Source of the DNA: Acidobacteriota bacterium
GTDB taxonomy: Bacteria > Acidobacteriota > Blastocatellia > Pyrinomonadales > Pyrinomonadaceae
DNA: 64,000 bases
Direction of reading: 5' to 3'
Assembly (NCBI GenBank): GCA_016700175.1
Contig: CP065003.1
Location: forward strand, 1,622,001-1,686,000
Part shown: one piece after another, positions 37,809-46,249 of the stretch
Layout of the letters: the number at the start of each line of letters is the position of its first letter
Position numbering within the stretch: the stretch's first letter is position 1
Made by a program: the position numbers and the translations under genes
The notes under the pieces: generated by a model
Told to the model about the DNA's origin: nothing
Database searches by the model: none
The model's input: the letters and a program-made list of their open reading frames with translations, nothing else

Positions 37809-38720
37809 ATGAAAAAGCTGATCTTCTTGGTTGCCGCATCACTCCTGTTCACTTCGATTGTCTCGGCCCAGAACGGCTCGTGCTGGGCCGACGTCAAGAT
37901 CCCCGAACCGTCGTTTTCTGAGCAGACGCACGTCGAATATGAAAGGAAACTTAATCAGGCTATGGCTGATGTCGATGCTGATCCTGATAGCGTCGATGCA
38001 ATGGTCTGGCTCGGCCGCAGGACGGCGTATCTGGGAAAGTACAAGGAAGCTATCGGGGTCTTCACCAACGCCTTAGAGAAGCATCCGAACGACGCGCGGC
38101 TGTACCGCCACCGGGGGCACCGCTACATCTCGATTCGGTGCCTGAACGACGCGATCGCTGATCTCAAGAAGGCGGCCGAGCTCGTTGAAGGCAAGCCTGA
38201 CGAGGTCGAGCCGGACGGGCTTCCGAACGCGAAGAACATTCCCACATCGACCCTCCAGTCGAATATCTTTTACCACCTCGGGCTTGCGTATTATCTCAAG
38301 GGCGACTTCAAGAATGCTCTGAAGGCGTACGAGAAATGCCTGAAGGTCTCGAAGAACCCGGACATGTTCGTGGCGACCCAGAACTGGCACTACCTGACGC
38401 TGATGCGGCTCGGGAAAAAGAAAGAGGCGGAAAAGGTGCTGAAATCCGTGAAGGACGGCCTGGACATCATCGAGAACGACAGCTATTACAAGCTTCTGAA
38501 ACTTTACGCCGGGAAGATCAAGCCCGAGGCGCTTCTGACAGAGATCCGCGACAGCGGGGACGGGCTGCAGAACGCGACGATGGGTTACGGCATCGGGACC
38601 TACTTCCTGATCCACGGCGACAAGGAGAACGCGGAGACGATCTACAGGAAGATCCTTGAAACGGACCAGTGGTCGAGCTTCGGGTACATCGCCGCGGAGG
38701 CTGAAATCGCCCGCGACTGA
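37809..38720 (+). CDS. Exported TPR-repeat protein
   Basis: 303 aa from the ATG at 37809; the frame opens seven codons earlier, but the signal peptide starts at MKKLIFLVAASLLFTSIVSAQ. After the signal come TPR-like helical hairpins: VDAMVWLGRRTAYLGKYKEA, DARLYRHRGHRYISIRCLND and IFYHLGLAYYLKGDFKNALK. These suggest a periplasmic protein-binding scaffold. The sequence CLNDAIADLKKAAEL and the overall layout differ from the TPR protein at 31228, so the two are not close duplicates. Function unknown. It lies downstream of ada but has its own start region. Confidence 0.85.
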   Translation: MKKLIFLVAASLLFTSIVSAQNGSCWADVKIPEPSFSEQTHVEYERKLNQAMADVDADPDSVDAMVWLGRRTAYLGKYKEAIGVFTNALEKHPNDARLYRHRGHRYISIRCLNDAIADLKKAAELVEGKPDEVEPDGLPNAKNIPTSTLQSNIFYHLGLAYYLKGDFKNALKAYEKCLKVSKNPDMFVATQNWHYLTLMRLGKKKEAEKVLKSVKDGLDIIENDSYYKLLKLYAGKIKPEALLTEIRDSGDGLQNATMGYGIGTYFLIHGDKENAETIYRKILETDQWSSFGYIAAEAEIARD

Positions 38721-39047
38721 TTAAATTTGCCGCCGATTCTCGCGGAATACGCGGATGGGAGAAGAATAAGAATCCGCGATGATCCGCGCAATCCGCGGCT
38801 TCTGATGGCGGTAAAGAGCAGCCGTTTAGAGCAGCCCTCCGGGCTGCATCGCAACGCGAAGCGTTGCGGAATTGTTATGCCCCTCGCTCGCGCTCGGGGT
38901 TCCGATTGCACTCGGGGTTCCGATTGCGTCGCCCCTCCGGGGAGAGAAAGATCGATCGCCGTGTACCCCGGGCTGCGCCTGCGGCTTGCCCGGGGTTACC
39001 TTCCGCCGCCGCGCCGCGGCGAAGAGAAATCTCACTCGGCTCCGCTC
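38721..39047. repeat. Intergenic region with three repeat families
   Basis: 38731-38799 is an inverted element on the word CGCGGATT (arms GCGGAATACGCGGAT and ATCCGCGCAATCCGCGGC). 38821-38870 is a reversed copy of the GCAGCCCGGAGGGCTGC unit with GCAACGC..GCGTTGC. 38877-38926 carries two copies of CTCGGGGTTCCGATTG. GC-rich palindromic DNA (CCGCCGCGCCGCGGCG) follows before the heptamer array. No gene seen. Confidence 0.7.
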
Positions 39048-39195
39048 TCAGTACTCATCTCTCAGCGCTCATCTCTCAGCACTCAGCACTCAGCACTCAT
39101 CTCTCATCTCTCAGCACTCATCTCTCAGTACTCATCTCTCAGTACTCATCTCTCAGCACTCACCTCTCATCTCTCAGCACTCATCTCTCATCTCA
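39048..39195 (-). repeat. 21-unit heptamer array ending on the rarA stop codon
   Basis: Twenty-one consecutive plus-strand units TCANNNN (NNNN is mostly TCTC, GCAC or GTAC) run in exact 7-base phase from 39048 to 39194. On the minus strand each unit therefore carries TGA. The rarA stop codon (39193-39195) overlaps the last unit. Confidence 0.85.
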
Positions 39196-40323
39196 CTTCA
39201 AATACTTCTTCTTTTTCAACTTCTCCGGCAGCAGGCTCTCCGAGGTGTACGCGTCGTAGCCCTCGCCGTATTTCAGGTCCTTCATCAGGCGGGTCGGTGC
39301 GTTGCGTATCTCGAGCGGGATCGGGAGATTGCCGTGCTTCTTCACGTCCGCCATCGCTTCCTTCAGTGCGTCGTAGGCCGAGCGGTCCTTTTTGCAGTTA
39401 CAAAGGTACGCCACCCCGTGCGCAAGGTTGATCGCGCACTCCGGAAGTCCGATCGTTTCGACCGCGCGGAAGACCTCGTTCGCCACCACAAGGGCTGTCG
39501 GCACCGCCAGGCCTATGTCTTCGGAGGCGAAGATAACCATCCGCCTTGCGATGAACTTTGGGTCCTCGCCCGAATCCAGCATCCTCGCCAGATAATAAAT
39601 CGCCGCGTCCGGCTGGCTGGCGCGCATCGACTTGATGAATGCGCTGATCGTGTTGTAATGCTCTTCGCCTTTCTTGTCGTAACGAAGATATTTCGACTGG
39701 AGCGCGTTCTTGAAGTTCTCGACCGTTAGCTCGCCGTACAGGTCCGAGGTGTTCTCGATCATCGTGATCGCCTGCCGTGCGTCGCCGTTCGCCATCGCGG
39801 TCAGCCATTCCCGCGCCTCGTCGCCGATCTCCACTCCGGCCCGGCCGATGATCTCCGACATTTCCTCGTCTGAAAGCTCGTTCAGAACGAACACCCGCAG
39901 GCGCGAAAGCAGAGGCGAAATGACCTCGAAGCTTGGGTTCTCGGTCGTCGCGCCGATCAGGACCAGTTCCCCGCTTTCGACATACGGAAGAAGGAAGTCC
40001 TGCTGTGCCTTGTTGAATCGGTGGATCTCGTCCAGAAAAAGGACGCGCGGGTGGCCGTCCTCGTTGGGAGCGTCGACGATCTTGCGAATATCGTTCTTAC
40101 CGGCCGTGACCGCCGAAAGCTCGTAAAGCTCCGCTTTTATGGCCTTTGAATAAATGCGGGCCAAGCTTGTTTTGCCGACTCCGGGAGGGCCCCAGAGGAC
40201 GAACGAGAAGATGTGCCCCTGCTCGATCGCCAAACGGATCGGTTTTCCTTCGCCGACAAGATGTTCCTGCCCGACGAATTCCTCGAGCGTCTTTGGTCTG
40301 ATCCTGCTGGCAAGCGGTTCCAT
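39193..40323 (-). CDS. rarA: Replication-associated recombination protein RarA (AAA+)
   Basis: Clamp-loader-like AAA+ ATPase (MgsA/WRNIP1 family) acting at stalled replication forks. 376 aa from the ATG at 40323 (MEPLASRIRPKTLEEFVGQ); the frame opens nine codons earlier inside the gap. Walker A GPPGVGKT at 45-52, Walker B VLFLDEIHRFNKAQQD and sensor GATTENPSFEV. The C-terminal MgsA tetramerisation domain includes PDAAIYYLARMLDSGEDPKF. Length normal. It follows the inositol-phosphate synthase gene by 11 bp, and its stop overlaps a heptamer repeat array. Confidence 0.95.
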   Translation of the reverse strand: MEPLASRIRPKTLEEFVGQEHLVGEGKPIRLAIEQGHIFSFVLWGPPGVGKTSLARIYSKAIKAELYELSAVTAGKNDIRKIVDAPNEDGHPRVLFLDEIHRFNKAQQDFLLPYVESGELVLIGATTENPSFEVISPLLSRLRVFVLNELSDEEMSEIIGRAGVEIGDEAREWLTAMANGDARQAITMIENTSDLYGELTVENFKNALQSKYLRYDKKGEEHYNTISAFIKSMRASQPDAAIYYLARMLDSGEDPKFIARRMVIFASEDIGLAVPTALVVANEVFRAVETIGLPECAINLAHGVAYLCNCKKDRSAYDALKEAMADVKKHGNLPIPLEIRNAPTRLMKDLKYGEGYDAYTSESLLPEKLKKKKYLK

Positions 40324-40334
40324 TGGATTCCGGA

Positions 40335-41501
40335 TCAGGCGCCGAGCCACTTCTCAAGCATTCCTTCCTGCCTGTGAAACGCTTGCTCGGGTTCGCCGCC
40401 GCTTGTCATAGGCGACTTGAAAAAGACCGACAGCTGCTCCTGCACTCCGCCATCGCCTCGGCGCGCGGCAAGATCGAGGCAGCGTGCGATCTCGATCGCC
40501 AAAGGAGCGGCGAGGATCGAATCGCGGCAAAGGAAATTGACCTTGATCTGCATCGGCTGGCCGAGGAAACCTGTGACATCGATATTGTCCCACGCCTCCT
40601 TGTTGTCGCCTCTCGGCCTGTAATAGCGGATATCGACGATATGGTCCTCGACCTCGTAGCCGAGAATATTCCTCAGGACCGAGTGCTTGGTCTTGACCTT
40701 CGACCTCAGCGAATCCTCGTTCGAAAGCGCCAGACCGTCGCGGTTACCGAGGATGTTCGTCGAATACCAGCCGTCCACCTTCAACGCACGCGCCTTCAGC
40801 GCCGGTGCGAGGACGGTCTTGATGAACGTCTGCCCGGTCTTTCCATCCTTGCCGGCGACAGGGACGTTCTTCTCCTCAGCAAACTCGACCAGCGCGGGGA
40901 TGTCCGCCGCAAGTGACGGCGTGAAGTTTCCGTAAGGGACGCCTTCGGCGATCGAGGCATATGCGTAGATCATCGCCGGCGATATCTCCGGTGCTCCCCT
41001 GTCCAGACCACGCTCGAACGCGGCAAGCGCCTGGAACAGAGGCGAATCTTCCAAAGGAAGCTTTTCGGTCGAGGCGAGATTGATAACGACGACGTTCTCG
41101 TGTTCTTCCTTGAAGTTCCGAATATCTTCCCGCACGCGATCGACCGCAGCCCTGTGGTCTTGAGCTTCGAACACATTGTCGCCCTCGATATTGGCGAGAA
41201 ACTCCCTGCTGGCCACAGCCTGCCGGGGCCGCACCGCTTTCAGCGCGGGAGCGGAAGCGACGAATTGTTTGTGCGAAAGGACGTCGTGCGCCTGGGCGGC
41301 TTCGGCGAGATCGGCAGAGAAAAGGTCCCACCCGGAAAAAGCGATCGCTGAGTATTCGACGAGCTCGGCCCTCGACTCCGCAAGCGGAAGGCCTTCGGTC
41401 CCGATGGCGCCCTGCCGAAGAAGTTCGAGGCCGGCGACCATCGTCGTCCCGACGGCTCCTCCGAGGCCCGTGACCGCGATTCCGAGTTTCCGTTTCTCCA
41501 T
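40335..41501 (-). CDS. ino1: Inositol-3-phosphate synthase (myo-inositol-1-phosphate synthase)
   Basis: NAD-dependent conversion of glucose-6-phosphate to inositol-3-phosphate, precursor of inositol lipids or other inositol compounds. 388 aa from the ATG at 41501 (a TTG three codons upstream is the alternative). The Rossmann loop GLGGAVGTTMVAG is near the N-terminus. Catalytic-domain signatures VAGKDGKTGQTFIKTVLAP, STNILGNRDG and KHSVLRNILGYEVEDHIV are clear. The short length fits the prokaryotic type rather than the eukaryotic one of about 500 aa. First gene of a pair with rarA. Supply of inositol for a phospholipid or sphingolipid headgroup is plausible but not shown here. Confidence 0.93.
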   Translation of the reverse strand: MEKRKLGIAVTGLGGAVGTTMVAGLELLRQGAIGTEGLPLAESRAELVEYSAIAFSGWDLFSADLAEAAQAHDVLSHKQFVASAPALKAVRPRQAVASREFLANIEGDNVFEAQDHRAAVDRVREDIRNFKEEHENVVVINLASTEKLPLEDSPLFQALAAFERGLDRGAPEISPAMIYAYASIAEGVPYGNFTPSLAADIPALVEFAEEKNVPVAGKDGKTGQTFIKTVLAPALKARALKVDGWYSTNILGNRDGLALSNEDSLRSKVKTKHSVLRNILGYEVEDHIVDIRYYRPRGDNKEAWDNIDVTGFLGQPMQIKVNFLCRDSILAAPLAIEIARCLDLAARRGDGGVQEQLSVFFKSPMTSGGEPEQAFHRQEGMLEKWLGA

Positions 41502-41595
41502 AGAAACCAAGATTTTACATCTCGCGCGGTGTTTTGACCAAAGTGCCGGAACCCCGCTCCGGGCGCCGCCCGCGGTGTGCTAGAATCTGCCGCAT

Positions 41596-42381
41596 ATGAA
41601 CAAGCAAGTATTCTCTCCCGACGTTTTCGAAGGGAAGGTGGCGTTCGTCACGGGCGGCGGAACGGGCATCACGGGCGGCGTCGCGCGGGCGCTCGCAGAA
41701 CACGGGGCAAAGGTCGCGATCACGTCCAGGAAGATGGAGAATCTCGAGCCGATGAAGGCGGCGATCGAGGAAAGCGGCTCGGAATGCCACGCGGTCGCGG
41801 CGGACGTCCGCCATTTCGAAGCTGTCGAGATGGCGATCTCCGAAACGGTCGAGCGGTTCGGGAAGATCGACATCGTTGTCAACGGGGCGGCGGGGAATTT
41901 CCTGTGCTGGGCGAGCGAGCTTTCGCCGAACGGCTTCGGGACGGTCGTCGATATCGATACGAAAGGCACGTTCAACGTCTGCCGGGCGGCGTTCGATCAG
42001 CTGAAGGAGAACTCGGGGCAGATCCTGAACATCTCGGCGACGCTCCATTACCTCGGCACGCCGATGCAGATCCACGTCTCGGCGGCGAAGGCGGGCGTAG
42101 ATGCGATCACGAGAAATCTCGCCGTCGAATGGGGCAGGTACGGGATCCGGGTCAACGGGATCGCGCCGGGCCCGATCGAGGACACGGAAGGAATGAAGCG
42201 CCTGCTTCCGCCTCAGTTGAAGGAATCGCTGACGAAGAAAATACCTCTGAAACGGTTCGGAAGGATCGCCGACATCGAGCAGGCGGCCCTGTTCATATGC
42301 TCGCCGGCGGCGGCGTACATCAGCGGCGTTACGCTGGTCGTCGATGGCGGCCACTGGCTGACGGGAACCGGGCTTTCTTAA
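41596..42381 (+). CDS. SDR oxidoreductase, 2,4-dienoyl-CoA reductase-like
   Basis: Short-chain dehydrogenase, 261 aa, most like peroxisomal-type 2,4-dienoyl-CoA reductases, which use NADPH to let polyunsaturated acyl-CoAs enter beta-oxidation. Cofactor loop TGGGTGITGG (about 19-28) and NGAAGNF. The usual catalytic YxxxK is replaced: the segment reads IHVSAAKAGVDAITRNLAVEW, keeping the Lys but with His/Val where Tyr is expected, as in the dienoyl-CoA reductase branch (HAGSAKAAVDA type). GIAPGPIEDTEGMKRL and SGVTLVVDGGHWL complete the fold. It is divergent from ino1 and shares a gap of about 95 bp. Together with the acyl-CoA dehydrogenase it suggests fatty acid degradation. Confidence 0.85.
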   Translation: MNKQVFSPDVFEGKVAFVTGGGTGITGGVARALAEHGAKVAITSRKMENLEPMKAAIEESGSECHAVAADVRHFEAVEMAISETVERFGKIDIVVNGAAGNFLCWASELSPNGFGTVVDIDTKGTFNVCRAAFDQLKENSGQILNISATLHYLGTPMQIHVSAAKAGVDAITRNLAVEWGRYGIRVNGIAPGPIEDTEGMKRLLPPQLKESLTKKIPLKRFGRIADIEQAALFICSPAAAYISGVTLVVDGGHWLTGTGLS

Positions 42382-42677
42382 CCCAATTCCAGTGCGGCAC
42401 GCCCGCGAACCGCGGGCATTGCAGCGCGGAGCGCTGCTTTAAGCAACGCGCTTGCGATACCGTTTAGCGCAGGGCTTCGCCCTGCAATGCAGCGCGGAGC
42501 GCTGCTCAAAACGGGGCGGGTGTTGTCACGTTGACCAGCGCTTCGCGCTGTTGGGACTCGGCACTCGCGTGGCCGGCCTCAGGGAATGATTGGAAACCCT
42601 GAAACTCCGCGAACTCAGTCAACTGTGCAAACTCAGCCGACTCTGCCAACTCGGGTAACTCGGCCAACTCGGCCAAC
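42382..42677. repeat. Intergenic repeats: palindromic GC unit and nonamer tract
   Basis: Two variants of the palindromic unit lie at about 42413-42450 and 42461-42517 (GGGCTTCGCCCTGCAATGCA, then GCGCGGAGCGCTGCTCAAAA). From 42603 to 42688 run nine to ten nonamers of the form AACTCGGCC, most imperfect, two exact. The nonamers cross the stop codon of the next minus-strand gene at 42678. Confidence 0.75.
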
Positions 42678-44315
42678 TCATTCAACTGACTTTAACAGCG
42701 CTCCCACGATCATCAGCTTCGTCTCGGCCCGAAGTTCGGGCCGGTCGAAGCGGTCGGGAAGGTCCGAAAGACGCTCCAGATCGTGAGCCGCAAGACCCTC
42801 GACGACGTTCTCCGGCAGATTGAAGTAGCCCGTGAACTGCCGTGCATAGCGGTTCATCAGCAGCTCGCCGTTCTCCACAGTCCTGCCGTTCCCCGAATAC
42901 TCGGCGAACCTCACGTAGCCGTCGATCACGCCGTTCAGCCGGTACGCCATCTCTTCAAAGAATGTGAAAGCGCGGTCCGGATCGACGATCGCATACGCCT
43001 GGGCGATGGTCATCGACGCCGAGAAATCGGAGCGTTCTTTCGGCGCCGCCTCGAGATACATTTCCGCTTCCTTCATCATCGAGACGGCATCGTCAGTCTC
43101 GCCGGCGCGATAAGCGCGGACAGCGAGCGCGGCGAGGTTCGTATACCTGAAACGGTCGTCATCGACCGAAAGTATGCTCTCGCGTGCCGACGAGATCGCT
43201 TCTTTCCTCGCTTCCGAAGTAGCCTCGCCGTCGCCGGCGGCGTCCAGAAGCTTACTCAGGTCGTCACGGTACTTTCTCGCAGATTCGCGCGCCTGATCCC
43301 TCTCGATCCTCTCCGCTTGTTCAGAGGTGCTTCCCGAATATGAACCGGCCGAAGCTCCTTTGGGTTCGCGCGCCGCCCGGCGCTGTTCGAAAGTGGTCGT
43401 TATCCTGGATGCGGTTCCGGGTGAGTACTTCTCTATCCCGTCGAGGACGTTCGAAGGCAGCGACGTGTATCTGCTGTCGGGACTCAGCACCGCGGATGCG
43501 ATGGCCGCCGCAAGCGCCTTCATCCCGTCGGTGTCGAACATTGGAAGAGTCTGATCTGCGGAGGCAAGACCAAGCTGGAAAAGCCTCGATGCGATCCAGA
43601 TCCGGCTGGCCTCCAGCGAGGACGATTTGATCTTGTCGACTATCAGTTCGCCGAATTCCGCGCCCTTCGCCTTGTCTTTCTTGTAGACACTGTTCAGGAT
43701 CCCGACGACTTCCGATGAAACGCCCTTCTTCAGGCTCTCCACCCCGATCTCGAGCGCTTTGCCAACGTCGTTCTCGGCGATCTTCTTCACGATCAACGAC
43801 TCTAGGCTCCTGTTCTCCCTCTGCGCACGCGACCTGAGCCCCTCGTTGGTGAACATCTCCGCCGTCTCGGACGCGAACGCGCGGGCCTGTTCGGGAGCGA
43901 AGCCCGCGAGTGTGCTGACGTAGTCCTTCCGGAGCCCGAATGCGAGGTTTGTCTTTGCGCGGAGATCCGACGACCTGCCTCTTCTTCCGCTTACCGAACG
44001 CGCCGCCTCGACACGGTTCGTTTCGATATCCACCTGCGCGAGATATCGCTTCACGTCCTCACCGGCGGCGCCGAGCATCGACCACGTGATAGCGTCGTCG
44101 ATCTCCCAGGAGATCTGCGCGAGTTTCAGGTAAGCATCGACGCGATTGACGGGCGACGCCAGCGAAGGCACGATCGCCGCTGTCTCGCGGACCATCTTTT
44201 CCGCTTCGGCGCGCACCTCGACGGGATCGGCGGCAGGCGGATCATCGGTGGCTCTCGTTGTTCCCGGAAAGCTCAAAAGGATCGCGATGATGACAAAAGC
44301 CAGTTTTCTGCGCAT
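42678..44315 (-). CDS. Exported helical protein, member of a three-gene paralogous family
   Basis: I do not recognise the family. 545 aa with a signal peptide (MRRKLAFVIIAILLSFPGTTRA). Predicted almost wholly alpha-helical, with many Glu/Arg/Ala residues and no obvious catalytic motif. Near the N-terminus RETAAIVPSLASPVNRVDAY matches the pattern RETxxxIxxLxxxxNRIxxx of the next two genes. The C-terminal 110 residues match them best: AFTFFEEMAYRLNGV, AEYSGNGRTVENGELL and DRFDRPELRAETKLMI. A middle segment (about 300-345) is charged and Ser-rich. It is the last gene of three on this strand, 3 bp after its neighbour's stop. Nonamer repeats run into its last codons and supply its stop. Confidence 0.7.
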   Translation of the reverse strand: MRRKLAFVIIAILLSFPGTTRATDDPPAADPVEVRAEAEKMVRETAAIVPSLASPVNRVDAYLKLAQISWEIDDAITWSMLGAAGEDVKRYLAQVDIETNRVEAARSVSGRRGRSSDLRAKTNLAFGLRKDYVSTLAGFAPEQARAFASETAEMFTNEGLRSRAQRENRSLESLIVKKIAENDVGKALEIGVESLKKGVSSEVVGILNSVYKKDKAKGAEFGELIVDKIKSSSLEASRIWIASRLFQLGLASADQTLPMFDTDGMKALAAAIASAVLSPDSRYTSLPSNVLDGIEKYSPGTASRITTTFEQRRAAREPKGASAGSYSGSTSEQAERIERDQARESARKYRDDLSKLLDAAGDGEATSEARKEAISSARESILSVDDDRFRYTNLAALAVRAYRAGETDDAVSMMKEAEMYLEAAPKERSDFSASMTIAQAYAIVDPDRAFTFFEEMAYRLNGVIDGYVRFAEYSGNGRTVENGELLMNRYARQFTGYFNLPENVVEGLAAHDLERLSDLPDRFDRPELRAETKLMIVGALLKSVE

Positions 44316-44318
44316 AAA

Positions 44319-46139
44319 TCAGTTTCCCTCCAGAAGGTCGATCCCGGACTGATCCGGACCGGACCTATCACCAAGCACGACAGCTAGTACCAGCGTTTTG
44401 GCAAGGATCCGAATCTCCGCGCGATCGAACTTCTCAGCGAGGGCCCTTGTCCGCGCGAGGTCGTTCTCCGCGAGCCCCAATACGACTGAGTTTCCGGATA
44501 CCAGTATTCGGGACATATCTGCCGTCATTCCCGAGGCGAATGCGCCGATCAGCACCTCGCCGTCCTGAATAATGTCGCCGTCTACATCTATGAACTCAGC
44601 GATGGTGATGCCCGCGTTGACGACATCGTTCAGCCGAAACACGGCGTCTTCCAGCCGATTGAAAGCAATATCCGGCCTAACCTCCACGAGACCGCCCGCG
44701 AGTATCCATATGTTCATGAAGTCCTCGTAGTTCCTGGGGTTCGATGTAACGTGACCCAGCGCTTCATTTACAAGATCGTCTGCGAGCGTCTGATCCCCGA
44801 GCTTCTTCAGGACTGCGGCCGCCGTCGTAAGTATCCCGATCTTCGCAGCCGGAGTTTGCGCGGAATCGGCGGCGGTACGGGCCTTAGCCGCGATCTCCTG
44901 CCGCTTTTCGTCCGGCAGTTCTTCGGCCTCGATCCCGTTCAGTTCCTTAAGGAGCTTCTGTTCCTCGGTTAGGTTGTCCCCGTTTGCCTCGCCTTCAGTC
45001 GACATTGCCAGCGAAGGCCCCTCCGCGGTCAGCTCAGAGACCTTGTCACCGTCGCTGTTGCGCGCGGCGTCAGCGGCGCGGGATTTTTCGAGCAGGGCCT
45101 GCAGCCTGCGCGTTTCGGAACTGACCGATTCGTCCACCTCTTCGAACTTCTTCTCGATCCTGTCGGCAAGGGATTCGGAGAAAGGCCGGATCGCTGCCGC
45201 GTAGCTTTCAGCTTCTTCAGGACCCATCTCGTCGTTTCGAAGGATCGCTCGCCCGAATGCGTTGGCGTGAGATGCCGCATAGTCGCGCGAGATCATCTCG
45301 ACACGGTCCGGATAGGGCTCCTCCTCGAGGGTCTCGTTCGCATAGACGAGAAGTTCGGCGTGTACGCCGAATTCCGGATCGATAGCGTCGAGGTCGCGGC
45401 TTGCGGCTGAAAATACCTCCAGTGCGAATTCTGCTCCTTCCTTTTCGTCTTCTGACCTTATCGTCCTGAGCAGTGCGATGGCGGCGCCGTCGAAGCCTTC
45501 CCTTAGAAGCCTCCTTCCGAGCTCCCGGGCCGTTTCACTGTTTCGGGCGCCGAAGAGTTCCACGATCACCTTCTTGGTTTGCTGATCGGACTGATCGAGT
45601 CTCTCGGCGAATGCCCCGCCCCGGACGGCCGTCGAGGTCGCGAGCACGAAATCGAGGGCGAGCAGAGGGTCGTGGACCGCGGCCGCACGCGCCAGGTTCT
45701 CGCGGACCACAAACGCTTTCATCATTCTCCGTCCCGCTCTGGCTTTCTCGCGCTTCGCGGGATTCCAAAGATCTTCTTCCTCGAACCCGACCGCATTGAC
45801 CTGGCCCGAATACTGGGTGAAAAGCTGCGTGAAGGAGTTCGTGAGGATCCGGAACATCTCCCTTGCTTCTTCGGGATTGTGCGCCCAAAGTAAACCGACG
45901 AGGTCCGCGGACAGGCTGATCCTGTTCTCCGGTGTCCGCAGGGTCTCGATCTCGCGGACCGTCTCCCGTAGCATTTCGAGGGCGAGCTGCTTTGCCTTTT
46001 CGGCCTTCTCGTCGCGTCTTGCGGCTTCGGCGTCAGAAGGGCTGGATTCCGGGTCCGGCAGATCGGGGGACTGGGCAAGGACGGACGCCGCAATCGATAT
46101 GATCAGGCAGGCGACTGACAAGTATCTTGTAAACTTCAT
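44319..46139 (-). CDS. Exported helical protein, member of a three-gene paralogous family
   Basis: 606 aa, function unknown. Signal peptide MKFTRYLSVACLIISIAASVLAQ. Helical throughout, with a Ser/Ala/acidic linker around residues 345-390. The N-terminal RETVREIETLRTPENRISLSAD, the middle HDPLLALDFVLATSTA and the C-terminal AFNRLEDAVFRLNDVV and KFDRAEIRILAKTLVL align with the gene at 46250. The C-terminal block also aligns with the gene at 42678. It is followed after 3 bp by the latter and preceded by 110 bp, so it probably starts or shares a transcript. No lipobox and no extra membrane span, so periplasmic localisation is expected. The arrangement looks like tandem duplication followed by strong divergence. 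Confidence 0.7.
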   Translation of the reverse strand: MKFTRYLSVACLIISIAASVLAQSPDLPDPESSPSDAEAARRDEKAEKAKQLALEMLRETVREIETLRTPENRISLSADLVGLLWAHNPEEAREMFRILTNSFTQLFTQYSGQVNAVGFEEEDLWNPAKREKARAGRRMMKAFVVRENLARAAAVHDPLLALDFVLATSTAVRGGAFAERLDQSDQQTKKVIVELFGARNSETARELGRRLLREGFDGAAIALLRTIRSEDEKEGAEFALEVFSAASRDLDAIDPEFGVHAELLVYANETLEEEPYPDRVEMISRDYAASHANAFGRAILRNDEMGPEEAESYAAAIRPFSESLADRIEKKFEEVDESVSSETRRLQALLEKSRAADAARNSDGDKVSELTAEGPSLAMSTEGEANGDNLTEEQKLLKELNGIEAEELPDEKRQEIAAKARTAADSAQTPAAKIGILTTAAAVLKKLGDQTLADDLVNEALGHVTSNPRNYEDFMNIWILAGGLVEVRPDIAFNRLEDAVFRLNDVVNAGITIAEFIDVDGDIIQDGEVLIGAFASGMTADMSRILVSGNSVVLGLAENDLARTRALAEKFDRAEIRILAKTLVLAVVLGDRSGPDQSGIDLLEGN

Positions 46140-46249
46140 AATTCTATTGGTTACCCGGGCTCCCAGGTGACAATGACCGAACAGGAGCCGTCTGAGATCC
46201 GGGTTTCGCAGATGTCCGCTGTCGCATCACGGCCGGCACCGGAACCTGG

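Noticed and set aside
39048..39195. Possible CRISPR array or coding repeat
   Set aside because: The period is 7 with no spacers, and stops occur in all frames on the minus strand, so it neither stores spacers nor encodes a protein there.
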